The notes beneath the pieces are model-generated. The model saw only the letters and a list, made by a program, of their open reading frames with translations, had not been told where the DNA came from and did not search any database. From contig NZ_MVDG02000001.1 of NCBI RefSeq assembly GCF_002008315.2, positions 620,001-684,000 of the forward strand: a DNA stretch of 64,000 nt, in the 5' to 3' direction. This document shows, in pieces, positions 8,238 through 16,939 of this stretch (positions within the stretch are counted from its first letter, which is position 1; each line of letters starts with the position of its first letter). A program made the translations under genes and the position numbers. This stretch comes from Arthrobacter sp. KBS0703. Lineage in GTDB: Bacteria > Actinomycetota > Actinomycetes > Actinomycetales > Micrococcaceae.

Positions 8238-8876
8238 ATGGAACTGGCCAAGGACTCGGACCGGAAGCCGCGCGACGGGAAGAAGATCGTTTCCCGAGGC
8301 GACGCGATTCTGCTCATGATCGCGGCGGCCCTGGCCGCGGTGGTAACCACCGCGGTGTCCGTCTCCGGGATCGCGGGCTACTTCACCGGCCCCGTGACCC
8401 TGGAGCTTCCGGTCTCCTCGACGAACCAGACCGCCAGCGGCCTGGGACTGGGATCCGCGGGCCACTACACGACACTGACGGCCACCGTCCCGAGCCTTCC
8501 GCCAGAGCCTGCCGCCCTCCTGGCATGGTCCGCGGCGCTGGACCAGGTCGGCGTCCTGGCCATCCTGATGCTGGTGTTCCTGCTGGCGTACCGGCTGCGC
8601 AGCGCGGTCCTGTTCACCCCGAAATCCGTCTGGATCATCGGCGCCTGCGGTGCGGTCCTGGCGCTGGCCGGAACTGTAGGCCAGATCCTGAACGGCTGGG
8701 CGTTGACGCGGGTAGCGGATATGGTCGCACGCAGCGGGCGGAGCCCGGGGGAGTCGGTGATCCTGGAGGCCGAATTCACTACCGGACCCTTGATGCTCGG
8801 TATTGTCCTGGTGCTGGTCGCCGCGGTCTTCCAGTACGGCCGCCGGCTCCAGAAAGACACGGAAGGTCTGGTCTGA
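8238..8876 (+). CDS. DUF2975-like membrane protein
   Basis: About 212 residues with four hydrophobic helices: near the N-terminus (ILLMIAAALAAVVTTAVSVS), in the middle (VGVLAILMLVFLLAYRL and WIIGACGAVLALAGTVGQIL) and near the C-terminus (LMLGIVLVLVAAVFQYG). The ending, with a helix then GRRLQKDTEGLV, and the coupled small XRE gene are typical of DUF2975/YoaS-type pairs. I prefer the ATG at 8238, which follows GGGGGAAT, over the ATG at 8199, which would put the operator repeats inside the gene. The TGA stop overlaps the next ATG (TGATG), so translation is coupled. Confidence 0.65.
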   Translation: MELAKDSDRKPRDGKKIVSRGDAILLMIAAALAAVVTTAVSVSGIAGYFTGPVTLELPVSSTNQTASGLGLGSAGHYTTLTATVPSLPPEPAALLAWSAALDQVGVLAILMLVFLLAYRLRSAVLFTPKSVWIIGACGAVLALAGTVGQILNGWALTRVADMVARSGRSPGESVILEAEFTTGPLMLGIVLVLVAAVFQYGRRLQKDTEGLV

Positions 8877-9106
8877 TGCCAGCAGACGACTCCTCTGACA
8901 TCCACTGCCGGCTCGATGAGCTCCTGGAAGCGCGCGGCATGACCCTGACCGAGCTGAGCAGGAGGGTCGGGGTGAGCCTGGTGAACCTGTCGGTGCTGAA
9001 AAACGACCGCGCCAAGGCCATCAGGTTCTCCACCCTGACGGCGATCTGCGACGTGCTGGACTGCCAGGTCGGCGACCTGCTCGTGACCACCCGCGCCAAG
9101 ATGTGA
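8876..9106 (+). CDS. XRE-family transcriptional regulator (YozG-like)
   Basis: 76 residues, almost entirely a Cro/CI-type helix-turn-helix: LDELLEARGMTLTELSRRVG, SLVNLSVLKNDRAKAIRFST, then ICDVLDCQVGDLL. That last segment is the typical DCQPGDLL-like ending of small XRE regulators that accompany DUF2975 membrane proteins. It overlaps the upstream gene by one base. It is probably an autoregulator acting at the TTATCGA repeats upstream of the operon, though this is not shown. Confidence 0.8.
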   Translation: MPADDSSDIHCRLDELLEARGMTLTELSRRVGVSLVNLSVLKNDRAKAIRFSTLTAICDVLDCQVGDLLVTTRAKM

Positions 9107-9152
9107 CCGAACGGCAACCGCCACCATCACCGGCCCGTGGCATGCTGGGCGC

Positions 9153-9656
9153 ATGAAGAGGCTGCTCACCGTACTGAGCCTGCTCCTCGCCTCCGGGACA
9201 GCAGGCTGCGCCACCCCCGGGGTGTGTCCCGCGATCGGCTGGAGCAACTCAGCGACCGTGGTCCTGGACGGGCCGGTTGATGCTGTGGCCAAGGTCCAGT
9301 TCTGCCCCGACGGTGTCTGCGCACTCACCCCGGAGCCATCGACGGCACCAAAAAGCACCATCACACCCGGGGACGTCCCTGTCCCCGGCCAGGCTGCCAC
9401 CGCTGCACCCGCACCACCCGGAACCCCGGCGTCCGGAACGGTTTACGGCATTTACACCGCGCGGAAGATCGATGAGCGAACCTGGCAGTTCATCGCACCC
9501 ATGAGCGCTCCGAAGAAGGCCACGGTCAAGGCTCTTGGTGCACATGGACAAGTGCTTGCCCAGCGGGACGTGGATCTGACGTGGACCCGCGTCGGAGGTA
9601 CTGAACAGTGCGGCGGCCCGGCAACGACAGGACCGATCACCCTGTCCCTGCCGTAG
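9153..9656 (+). CDS. Hypothetical lipoprotein
   Basis: 167 residues. The signal peptide KRLLTVLSLLLASGTAGC ends in a lipobox-like TAGC (Cys at about residue 19). A Pro/Ala/Thr-rich linker lies near residues 60-95 and a beta-rich C-terminal domain follows (TVYGIYTARKIDERTWQF, KATVKALGAHGQVLAQRDVDL). It is probably anchored to the outer face of the membrane. No family is recognised. Confidence 0.65.
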   Translation: MKRLLTVLSLLLASGTAGCATPGVCPAIGWSNSATVVLDGPVDAVAKVQFCPDGVCALTPEPSTAPKSTITPGDVPVPGQAATAAPAPPGTPASGTVYGIYTARKIDERTWQFIAPMSAPKKATVKALGAHGQVLAQRDVDLTWTRVGGTEQCGGPATTGPITLSLP

Positions 9657-9857
9657 GCCGCGGTGCGCCCAGGCGGGACCCAGGAACAGAAGGCCGGTTG
9701 GGCGAACCCGGAGGTGACGGGGGCAACCATACTGGCTCATCCGCCGCCGGCCTGCTGAGGTCTATGTGCGAGCCCTAAGTGAATTCTGGCAGCCACGGAC
9801 GGGTTCTCTACGCATGTTTGGGGGAAGAGAAAGTTCTTGCCTGCCTTTGGAGTCACC

Positions 9858-10214
9858 GTGAAGAAGCTCATCGCCCCCGCACTGCTCGCTGTCCTGGCAC
9901 TGACCGGCTGCTCCGCAGCTGCCACGCCGGCACCGGCCGCCTCGCCCGCCGTGTCCGTGGCCAAGCCTACCGAGGCGCAGAAGACTGCGCTGATGTCGGA
10001 CCTGGCAAAGGTGAACCCGCAGCTGGAAGGGCCCCGCGTCCTTGCCATCGCCACCCTCTCCTGCCGCTCAATCCTCAAAGGTGAGCCCGAAGGGGTCCAG
10101 ATCATGGCGGTCAGGGACCGGTTCTCCCGGGTTTCCGACAAGCCCATCACGGACCCGGACGCCAAACGGATCATCGAGGTCATCAAAACCAACGGCTTCT
10201 GCGTGAAGGCATAG
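9858..10214 (+). CDS. Small lipoprotein, DUF732-like
   Basis: 118 residues from a GTG start. The lipoprotein signal VKKLIAPALLAVLALTGC has the lipobox LTGC. An Ala/Pro linker and a short helical domain with two cysteines (LSCRSIL and NGFCVKA) follow, a pattern like DUF732 secreted proteins of Actinobacteria. A longer frame from the ATG at 9837 would put seven extra residues before the basic signal-peptide start and is less likely. Confidence 0.6.
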   Translation: MKKLIAPALLAVLALTGCSAAATPAPAASPAVSVAKPTEAQKTALMSDLAKVNPQLEGPRVLAIATLSCRSILKGEPEGVQIMAVRDRFSRVSDKPITDPDAKRIIEVIKTNGFCVKA

Positions 10215-10570
10215 AGGGCCGGCGGCGGTCTGGGTGGGCTGCGAGGCTCAGATCGGAGCCCGCCGCCGCCGGTCTTCCACAACCTAGGCCCTGCGCCATG
10301 TGCGAAGGTTATGGGTTCCTGGAGATCGGAGCCCTCACTTTTGAGGGTTCCGATCCTTGGCTCCGACAACGGTCCCCGGAATCTCCAACATCTTCGGACC
10401 AGACTGGGGGTGTCCTGATGATGACGGTAGCCGCGTACCCTCGATTCAGGGCTTGCCGGGTCCGGAAGATTCCCTCCGTGGTGCCGGGCCCGGCTACCCA
10501 GCCTGGATCCGGCGCGCGAGGTCAGTGGCCGAAGGCTGGGACGGTCTGATCCTGCAAACCGCGCCGAAGG
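10215..10570. other. Intergenic stretch, no gene supported
   Basis: Contains a GGAGCC...GGCTCC inverted arrangement around 10330-10365 that could form a weak hairpin after the lipoprotein gene. No coding frame with a plausible start is seen. Confidence 0.35.
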
Positions 10571-10987
10571 CTAAGCCCGGCCGGCTTCGTGAAGAATAAG
10601 TCTCGACGTCTTGGACATTCCCAAGAGCACCGCCGCGGCGTCGGGAAGTGCCCGGTTCGCCAGCGCTTCCTCCAGTTGCCGGCAGTAGTGCTCCATCCGA
10701 AGGGCGCCAGCCATCTCCGAGGTGACCCGCAGGCTCACCACTGCATCCCGGGACGCCGCCAGATCACTGCTGCTGAGACAGCGAACAACCCTGGATACCC
10801 GCGCCGGCAATAGGTCCAGGAACTCCTCGATAAATCTCTGGGCCACAGCGTCCCCGGCATCCTCAGCAATGATCATTAGCGGAAAGGGGTCCAGTACTGG
10901 CAAGGACTCATCCACTGCCGGCGTCACCGTGTCCCCACCGGGAACGAAGGATCGTCCCGGAGAATCTGCACATTCCATTTGAAGCAC
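10571..10987 (-). CDS. HPt-like protein lacking the phospho-acceptor histidine
   Basis: 138 residues. After a Pro-rich N-terminus, residues about 48-135 look like a histidine phosphotransfer four-helix bundle: VAQRFIEEFLDLLPARVSRV, then VVSLRVTSEMAGA, then YCRQLEEALANRALPDA. In classical HPt domains the second helix reads AHxLKGSSxxxGA. Here the histidine position is Val, so it cannot accept phosphate in the usual way. It may be a pseudo-HPt that binds response regulators or a structural relative. The start is a GTG at 10987 or an ATG at 10978. Confidence 0.5.
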   Translation of the reverse strand: MLQMECADSPGRSFVPGGDTVTPAVDESLPVLDPFPLMIIAEDAGDAVAQRFIEEFLDLLPARVSRVVRCLSSSDLAASRDAVVSLRVTSEMAGALRMEHYCRQLEEALANRALPDAAAVLLGMSKTSRLILHEAGRA

Positions 10988-11229
10988 CGTCCGTTAAATA
11001 GGGATGGGCCGCACTCTGCTGCACGGCTCCCACGAGTTTCGCCGCAGAGCATCAAGATGCGGGGCCTCGAACCACAGGATTGGCGCAAGAACGTCCCACG
11101 TACACCGCGGACCGCCACCAACGCGGCGTCCTGCGCCGGCTGTTCGCTCTCATACTGCGCTGTCGCTATGTCTACGCATGTTTCAGGCCGAGGCCTGCCC
11201 TGGCCTGTAACCCGCATGCTGGAGCAGCC
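10988..11229. other. Intergenic stretch, no gene supported
   Basis: Frames crossing this interval are Arg/Ser/Cys-rich and lack ribosome-binding sites. The divergent promoters of the HPt-like gene and the DUF6884 gene presumably lie here. Confidence 0.35.
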
Positions 11230-11679
11230 GTGAGCAGCAAAATCTACACCGTCGGACTGGTCGCCTGCGCGTCCCAGAAGCTCCTGCGTCCGGCAACGGC
11301 GCGGGAGTTGTATGTCTCCCAGCTGTTCAAGAAGGCGTCGGCGTACGCGGAGATGAGGTGCGACCGCTGGTATGTTCTGTCCGCCAAACACGGGCTGGTG
11401 CGTCCCGACGAAATCATCGAGCCCTACGACGTCAGGCTGGGCACCAACACGTCCCCGTCTGTCCGTGCTTGGGCGGCAATGGTCCAGGGGCAGCTCGCGG
11501 CGGAACTCGAGGGGGTCGAGGACGTCACGCTCATCGCCTTGGCCGGGGTCCAGTACCGGACGGCGCTGCTGCACTGCCGGTGGCCCTACGAAGTCCCCAT
11601 GAAGGGCCTCGGCATCGGACAGCAGCTCGGCTGGCTGACTGCAAAGCTCTCCGCCAATGAGCGGCGGCTGGATATGTGA
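11230..11679 (+). CDS. DUF6884 domain protein
   Basis: 149 residues from a GTG start. The sequence matches the DUF6884 pattern: GLVACASQKL, ATARELYVSQLFKKASAYAE, WYVLSAKHGLVRPDE, EPYDVRL, and a C-terminal GLGIGQQLGWLTAKL. These proteins are common in phages and mobile elements. The CxSxK and SAKHGL motifs are conserved, but their biochemical role is not known to me. A longer frame begins at 11080, but it is Arg/Cys-rich before the GTG and is not used. Confidence 0.75.
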   Translation: MSSKIYTVGLVACASQKLLRPATARELYVSQLFKKASAYAEMRCDRWYVLSAKHGLVRPDEIIEPYDVRLGTNTSPSVRAWAAMVQGQLAAELEGVEDVTLIALAGVQYRTALLHCRWPYEVPMKGLGIGQQLGWLTAKLSANERRLDM

Positions 11680-11703
11680 CTCCTGGCGTAGGAGGATTCA
11701 GGC

Positions 11704-12270
11704 ATGGCTGCTGAGATGCTCAAGCCGACGCCGCGGGGCAGGTGGGAAAGGGCCGCAATCAGCTCGCAGTGGTGGGTGGTGTTCATCGCCATTTTCTTAT
11801 CGAACCTGTTCCGGGATCTCTTCGGGTTCTGGGAATCGATTGCTGCGGTGGTCGCTGTGATGGGCCTGGTAGCGCTTCTCGTCGGCAGCAAGGCGAAACG
11901 CGAGGTCAAGATACGACGGGCGCTTGATGCCGAACGTGGGCTCATGGAATGCGCGATTCGCTACGCCGGTGCCCACCCCGACTCTCTCCGGGGAAGATGG
12001 CTTCCGGGGTACGCGGAACCGGCCGCGGACACCGTACGGTTCCGGCCGGGCTATGCCGAGACCGGCAATCCTTCCGGACGGATCACGGTGTTCTCCGACG
12101 TCGTCATCCGGGGCCCCGTGGACCCGCCACCCAAGAGGCCTCCGGAGGCGAAGCGGGGCTGGCACATCGTCGCACTGGAATCGGACGAGGGCGTGCTGCA
12201 TGTTGCGGCCAGTGATACCGGCCTGCAGCTGCTCGCAGACCGGCTCGGAGGCCCACCCGATGAGAGGTGA
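11704..12270 (+). CDS. Hypothetical membrane protein
   Basis: 188 residues. Two adjacent hydrophobic helices (WWVVFIAIFLSNLFRDLFGF and SIAAVVAVMGLVALLVG, about residues 23-62) are followed by a cytoplasm-like domain rich in Arg, Pro and Gly. An AGGAGG lies about 10 bases upstream. It begins 24 bases after the DUF6884 gene and may be co-transcribed with it. No family is recognised. Confidence 0.6.
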   Translation: MAAEMLKPTPRGRWERAAISSQWWVVFIAIFLSNLFRDLFGFWESIAAVVAVMGLVALLVGSKAKREVKIRRALDAERGLMECAIRYAGAHPDSLRGRWLPGYAEPAADTVRFRPGYAETGNPSGRITVFSDVVIRGPVDPPPKRPPEAKRGWHIVALESDEGVLHVAASDTGLQLLADRLGGPPDER

Positions 12271-12377
12271 AGCCATGCGGTTGAGGGTTCGGTGGGCGGA
12301 TGGCGTGCGGGCGCTGCCAGGCCCTCTCGGCAACAAGCCGGACGGCCGTGCGGAAAGTGAGCGGGCAGAGCCAGGGC

Positions 12378-12983
12378 TCAGGCGTCGAAGGCGTCAGCCA
12401 TTTCACCCAGCGCCAGGTAATCCCCACCGGCCTCCTGAAAACCGAAGTCTGCCCAGTAGCGGCGCAGCGCGGCCTTCGCTGCAGAGTGTTCGGGGCTGCC
12501 TTCCTGCGGCCCGTCGTCCGTGAGGACAGGGGCGGCCTGCAGGATCACCAGCTCGGTGGCCCTGCCGACGGTTCCCAGGATGGCCTTGAGGATGGCATGG
12601 CCGATCTTGTGGCCGCGGAACTGCGGGTCGATCCACAGGGAGGACAGGACCAGTAGGTCACCGCCGAGATCCATCCCGGCGTTCGGCATCAGGTCGGGCC
12701 GCTCGATAGTGAGCATCTCGGCGACGTTGGCCAGGTCCTGGTCCACGGCATCCAGAGTCATGAACAGGTCGATCATCCCGGCGTCCGGCACGATGCTGAA
12801 CCGCGCGTCCCCGACGTGAACTTCCGCGCCGTCTGTGTCTTCATCGTCGTCCGCCCAGACGGTAGCTTCGACGGAGACCTTCCAGTTCATCGGGAAGTCT
12901 GACGGGTCGTGGTCCAGGCTCGGGATGCCCCGGTACTCACAGCTGTACTTGAGCGTCATGTAATCGGGGTCAATTGTCGCCAT
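12378..12983 (-). CDS. GNAT-like acetyltransferase family protein
   Basis: 201 residues. The motif A region LLVLSSLWIDPQFRGHKIGHAILKAIL (about residues 109-135) has the beta4-P-loop pattern of GNAT N-acetyltransferases (Q/R-x-x-G-x-G/A variant RGHKIG). ELVILQAAP and RRYWADFGFQEAG follow, typical of the C-terminal strand and the Y/F-x-x-x-GF element. An acidic N-terminal extension of about 80 residues precedes it. The substrate is unknown. Its start overlaps the end of the upstream small membrane gene. Confidence 0.65.
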   Translation of the reverse strand: MATIDPDYMTLKYSCEYRGIPSLDHDPSDFPMNWKVSVEATVWADDDEDTDGAEVHVGDARFSIVPDAGMIDLFMTLDAVDQDLANVAEMLTIERPDLMPNAGMDLGGDLLVLSSLWIDPQFRGHKIGHAILKAILGTVGRATELVILQAAPVLTDDGPQEGSPEHSAAKAALRRYWADFGFQEAGGDYLALGEMADAFDA

Positions 12984-13254
12984 GAGATTCCTTAGGTCCT
13001 GGGAGTGGAGGGTGCTTCACGGGCAGTCTAATGCCGGGACAAGGACCAACTGCGTCAGGTTTCACCGGTTTGGTTGGTGCGCCTGGGCTCGCAGGAGTAT
13101 GGCTGCGTACGGCGACCGTTCCTGCGAAGAGCCCGCCGGCAAGGCTGGCCCAGTGGACCGTGGGGAGCTTGCCAACCACGAAGGCCAGGTTCGAAACGGC
13201 GGCGATGCCAGTCAGGATCGTGACGGCGAGCAGTTGTCTCGTACTGGAACTCAT
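12970..13254 (-). CDS. Small hypothetical membrane protein
   Basis: 94 residues from the ATG at 13254, which is preceded by a G-rich GGGGG. Two short hydrophobic segments (LLAVTILTGIAAVSNLAFVV and WASLAGGLFAGTVAV) and a Pro-rich tail are visible. Its 3' end overlaps the GNAT-like gene by 14 bases, suggesting co-transcription. No family is recognised. Confidence 0.5.
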   Translation of the reverse strand: MSSSTRQLLAVTILTGIAAVSNLAFVVGKLPTVHWASLAGGLFAGTVAVRSHTPASPGAPTKPVKPDAVGPCPGIRLPVKHPPLPGPKESHGDN

Positions 13255-13344
13255 GGCACCCCCGTTTTGGCTTAGCCAGCTTTCTGCGCTCAACCTTACA
13301 GTTCCGCCGCCGGCGTGTTGTCGGCAGGTGGTGGCGTCGGTATG

Positions 13345-13827
13345 TCAGGCCCCGGTCCGGGGCTCTTTCTGCCCGGCCCTCCACCGCAGGAGCAGGTACA
13401 GCAGCCAGATCGTGGACGCGACTGCCAGCAGCGGAAACACTGGCTGGCCAATGATCACGAGGACGGCGAAGAGAGCCCAGAGGATGCCGGTGATCACCGC
13501 ATTGGAGATCAGGGTCTTGCGGGTGACCGGGTACGAGGGGAGGGTAATTCCTTCAGCGCGCAGCTGTCTGGTCTCCAATGCAGCTCCGCGAATCAGCGGT
13601 GCGAAGAGGGCAGCCGCTCCCGTCACGGTCAGCAGTGAGCGCCAGGGCTGAACAACTCCGGCGACCTCCAGGATGACCCCGACCAGCCAGCCCACGAGGA
13701 GGAACCACAGGAGCCCCCAGGCGACCAGCCGCCGGCGCTTCGGCGGTATGCCCTCGAGCGAGTCCGGCGGCCAGGACTGCCACTCGTACTTGTTCCCGTC
13801 CCTGCCAGTCCCCGCGGCCATAGCCAT
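13345..13827 (-). CDS. Hypothetical four-helix membrane protein
   Basis: 160 residues. A polar N-terminus (GTGRDGNKYEWQSWPPDS) is followed by hydrophobic segments at about residues 35-55, 62-80, 107-125 and 130-147, then a basic tail. It resembles small integral membrane proteins of Actinobacteria without an assigned family. The promoter is probably shared with the divergent gene that starts 35 bases away at 13862. Confidence 0.6.
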   Translation of the reverse strand: MAMAAGTGRDGNKYEWQSWPPDSLEGIPPKRRRLVAWGLLWFLLVGWLVGVILEVAGVVQPWRSLLTVTGAAALFAPLIRGAALETRQLRAEGITLPSYPVTRKTLISNAVITGILWALFAVLVIIGQPVFPLLAVASTIWLLYLLLRWRAGQKEPRTGA

Positions 13828-13861
13828 AGAGTAGCCGTGTACCAGCTGCTACAGTCTGGCC

Positions 13862-14131
13862 ATGGTCAGGTGGTTCAAGCACAAGGCCCTCAGCATCGCG
13901 GACTTCAGCCACGCGCGCAGCTGGATGATCTTCTTTGCCATCATTAACCTCGTCAACGCGGCCCTGACAGTCGCGGAGCATCAGTCCGAAGGCCGGGTTC
14001 CGCTTAGCGTCTGGGGATCCATGGCCATTTCTGTCTTCAGTGTCCTGGCCGCTGTCTACTACCAGAGGCGTCTGGATCAGGCCCGAGCCATAGCCGGGGT
14101 AATGCGCGAACCCGATTCTGATCCGTCTTAG
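13862..14131 (+). CDS. Small hypothetical membrane protein
   Basis: 89 residues with two hydrophobic helices (SWMIFFAIINLVNAALTVAE and SVWGSMAISVFSVLAAVYYQ) and a charged C-terminus. It is divergent from the membrane gene at 13345-13827. No family is recognised. Confidence 0.55.
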   Translation: MVRWFKHKALSIADFSHARSWMIFFAIINLVNAALTVAEHQSEGRVPLSVWGSMAISVFSVLAAVYYQRRLDQARAIAGVMREPDSDPS

Positions 14132-14254
14132 TAGTGGGTGGCCGTGATTGACCCGCGTGAGGCCACGGCGCGCTTCGGGCTCCCTCCCATTTGGCGTCGG
14201 CAAGTGACCGTCCTGCAGTGGAATCGGCAGAAGTGACCTGCCTCAGGCAGAGCG

Positions 14255-14917
14255 TTAGGAGCCGGCCCGGGGTTTCCTGCCGCGTTGCCGGCCCTCCCGC
14301 CAGCCAGGGAGTGTGCGGTCCAGGTCCTGAACCTTCTCCTCGTCCAGCTCGCCGCAGTGCAGCTTGGACCGTTGGGAGTGCAGCCAGACGCCCAGATCGT
14401 GCTCTACACCAGTGGTTGTAGCTTTATGCCGTGGCCAGTCGTGGCCGGCTGCCCGGTAGGCGGTCAGCGCTGCAAGCCGTTGGTGCCATTTGGCCTCGTC
14501 GGCTTCCGCGCGGGGCGGGGTCTGCCAGTCGGGCAGCGCTGCCAAGCCGTCCCGGTAAGCCAGGGCCAGGGTCCCGTCACGGGCTTCCTCCCGGCGCCGC
14601 TGCAACCACGCTGCCAACGACCGCTCCGAATCGTTGGTGCTGGCCCGGGAAGGATAGCGGCCCGTGCTCTGGATGAAATCCACGAGCTCGCGCATGTGCT
14701 CCAGTCCGGCTGCCGTCGCCGTGTGCGCTGTTTTCAGGGCGGCTGCCGCTTCGTGCGCGGACTGCAGCTGCGGATCGGCTGCCCTTGCTGCTGCCAGGTG
14801 GTAGCCGACCGTTGACCTGGCGGCACCCACCAGCTTGGCGATCTGGCCGCGGGTGAGGCCGCCCCGGTACATGAGCACCCACTCAGGGTTCGGGGCAGCC
14901 TCCCAGCGATTCGTCAC
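14255..14917 (-). CDS. Helicase-associated-domain protein with N-terminal HTH
   Basis: 220 residues from a GTG at 14917. An N-terminal HTH-like segment (RGGLTRGQIAKLVGAARSTV, about residues 17-36) precedes two or more repeats of the helicase-associated (HA) type, with Trp-rich units such as WLQRRREEARDG, LPDWQTPP, WHQRLAALTAYRAAGHDWP and LGVWLHSQRSKLHCGEL...LPGW. HA repeats are putative nucleic-acid-binding units found in actinobacterial mobile DNA. Here there is no helicase core. An upstream 36-residue extension is possible but basic and Pro-rich. Confidence 0.6.
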   Translation of the reverse strand: MTNRWEAAPNPEWVLMYRGGLTRGQIAKLVGAARSTVGYHLAAARAADPQLQSAHEAAAALKTAHTATAAGLEHMRELVDFIQSTGRYPSRASTNDSERSLAAWLQRRREEARDGTLALAYRDGLAALPDWQTPPRAEADEAKWHQRLAALTAYRAAGHDWPRHKATTTGVEHDLGVWLHSQRSKLHCGELDEEKVQDLDRTLPGWREGRQRGRKPRAGS

Positions 14918-14960
14918 ACGGCAATCCTGCCAGCCGCAACGCTTCGGCGGCCGGATCTTC

Positions 14961-15503
14961 CTAGCGGGGCCGCCCTCCGGAGTGCCTCTGGTTCCGGCCT
15001 GACGCCCTGGCTTCCAGGAAGGCAAGGAGCGAGAGCACGCCTACGGGCAGGAACACGGCGAGGGCAACGAAGACGAAAGCCCCTCCTGTCAGGCCAAGTG
15101 CCGCGGCGACGAGGGCACCGGCCATGCCGGCCGCGGTCGTACCGAGAAGCGCCAGCGGTATGCCCGCGTCCCTGGACCGGGATTTGACGATCTGGATGAT
15201 GCCCAGAGTGAGGAGGCTCAGGGCGACCAGTCCGAAAATCAAAGCGGCCGGGGCGAATACGCTTCCCGTGCCAATGGCCAGGATGACCGCCCAGAGGCTC
15301 GTCAGGATCCCCAGGATTCCGGCGGCGATGCGCCGGCCGGATACGGGCGGCTTCTGTGGTAGGAAGGGGCCGCCTGGGTGCTGGTAAGGGAGCGGGTGCT
15401 GGCTGTAGTGCTGGTAGCCCGGCTGCGGGGGAGCAGGGTATCCAGGCTGCGGGGCCGCGGGTGGCTGTCCGAGGTGTTCGGGGATGTGTGGCTGGTGAGT
15501 CAA
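14961..15503 (-). CDS. DUF4190-like membrane protein
   Basis: 180 residues. The Pro/Gln/Tyr/His-rich N-terminal 60 residues (repeats like PQPGYPAPPQPGYQHY) are typical of actinobacterial membrane proteins with cytoplasmic low-complexity tails. Four hydrophobic segments follow (about residues 60-80, 84-104, 120-138 and 140-160). It may be a small multi-span protein related to DUF4190. Function unknown. Confidence 0.6.
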   Translation of the reverse strand: MTHQPHIPEHLGQPPAAPQPGYPAPPQPGYQHYSQHPLPYQHPGGPFLPQKPPVSGRRIAAGILGILTSLWAVILAIGTGSVFAPAALIFGLVALSLLTLGIIQIVKSRSRDAGIPLALLGTTAAGMAGALVAAALGLTGGAFVFVALAVFLPVGVLSLLAFLEARASGRNQRHSGGRPR

Positions 15504-15707
15504 GGTGGCCTTCTGGAAGTGTCAGGTGCTGTCGGATAAATCATGGCAGCAGCTGCCCTTCCCGAAGCGGAACGACCGTCGAGTGTCGTCTTAGGAACGA
15601 AGGACTACCCGATGACCGGTCTGTGGCAGAAGAACTGCTGCCCCGTTTCTTCAGCGTCACGGCACGATCCTGTCATCTGGCCCTACTTCTTCACAGGATC
15701 CCTGCTC

Positions 15708-16199
15708 TCAGCCGCCGGACGGCAGTGGCACCAGTTCGACCTGCTTTCTGACGGCCCAGCGCCCAAACGCGGCCGACGCGCCGACCGTAGCCCACAGGCC
15801 CAGGGTCTCGACGGTCCAGCCGAAACCCAGCAGGCCTCCGAGAGTCCAGAACACCAGTGTCGGTAGGGCGAAGAAGGCGGCAACGTGGATCCATTGGTTC
15901 TGTACCGGGCGTAGCAGGTAGCCGAGGACCCAGGCCAGCGGTGCTGCGAAGACAAGCGCGATTCCGTATCCGTACATGAGGACCAGGAGCGCCAGCCCCA
16001 GCCAGTGGTTCCCGCCGCTTTCAGCAGGCGCCGGCGAACCCAGCTCCTGCACCACGACAATGAGCAACAGTCCGGCCACCCACAGCGTGACCGAGATGAA
16101 CCAGCCCTTGATGAAGGCGAAGGCCTCGAGGACAACGAGATAGTGTCCTGACGTTTTCGGTATCGGTGAATGCCCAACCGCTGGGTCGTTGCCGTCCAC
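15708..16199 (-). CDS. Hypothetical membrane protein
   Basis: 163 residues with about four hydrophobic helices (AFIKGWFISVTLWVAGLLLI, LALLVLMYGYGIALVFAAPL, HVAAFFALPTLVFWTLGGLL, and a weaker one near the C-terminus). The polar N-terminus is short. No family is recognised. The interval between its end and the next gene on the left (15504-15707) shows nothing else. Confidence 0.55.
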   Translation of the reverse strand: MDGNDPAVGHSPIPKTSGHYLVVLEAFAFIKGWFISVTLWVAGLLLIVVVQELGSPAPAESGGNHWLGLALLVLMYGYGIALVFAAPLAWVLGYLLRPVQNQWIHVAAFFALPTLVFWTLGGLLGFGWTVETLGLWATVGASAAFGRWAVRKQVELVPLPSGG

Positions 16200-16440
16200 T
16201 CCATGCCCCCAAATTCATCGCCCTACTCCACGACTAGATTAACCGCGGACAGACCAACCCTGGACCGTTGCCGCTGGCTGCCCGCGACTCAAAGCTCTAT
16301 TCGGCATATAAGGCCGGAAACTTGGCCGGCATGACGTTCGACTGTCGGGGCACTGCCATCTGCAAATCCCTCTGGCGTGACCGCGCCTGACCCTGCCATT
16401 GTGGTGTCGGGCCAGCACTAGCAGCAGGCAAGGAGCATCC

Positions 16441-16878
16441 ATGTGGAGCGACGTACAGGAGACCGCACCGTCAGCGGCATGGGCAGAGCTGCCAGAGAAT
16501 GGCTGGGGAGCCCTGATGGGATGGGCAGCAGGCGAAGAGAACCTGCGTCGCCGCCGGACCTCGGACGCCGGCAGGACGGTGACTGGGTACATCGAGAGAG
16601 CGGGGGAACGGGAACCCTTTGTCGAGCCCTTTTCATCCGCTGACCGGGACATAATCGATGACGAGATTGATGCCTTTCTCCGTGACGCCGACCTTCCGCC
16701 GCGGCCCAGAGGCTACGTCTGGATGATCCGTATACCGGACGGGCATGCATCACCCGGTGCCTTCCTGGCAGACGTGGACGCCGTCATCAACCGGACTGCC
16801 AACGGCACTGTCGATCCGAAGCAGCTGCGCCCCATATTCGCGCAGGTTTTCCGTGACATCTACGCCACGGGCAACTAA
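16441..16878 (+). CDS. Hypothetical soluble protein
   Basis: 145 residues from the ATG at 16441, chosen because AAGGAG lies 6 bases upstream; an in-frame ATG at 16399 has no such site. It is acidic, with the segments FVEPFSSADRDIIDDEIDAF and PDGHASPGAFLADVDAVINR. No motif or family is recognised. Confidence 0.55.
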   Translation: MWSDVQETAPSAAWAELPENGWGALMGWAAGEENLRRRRTSDAGRTVTGYIERAGEREPFVEPFSSADRDIIDDEIDAFLRDADLPPRPRGYVWMIRIPDGHASPGAFLADVDAVINRTANGTVDPKQLRPIFAQVFRDIYATGN

Positions 16879-16939
16879 GAGGTTCCGCCGATAGGCGTGG
16901 ATAGTTGCGTCATCGGCTGGCGGGAGCGCGTCACTGAAC

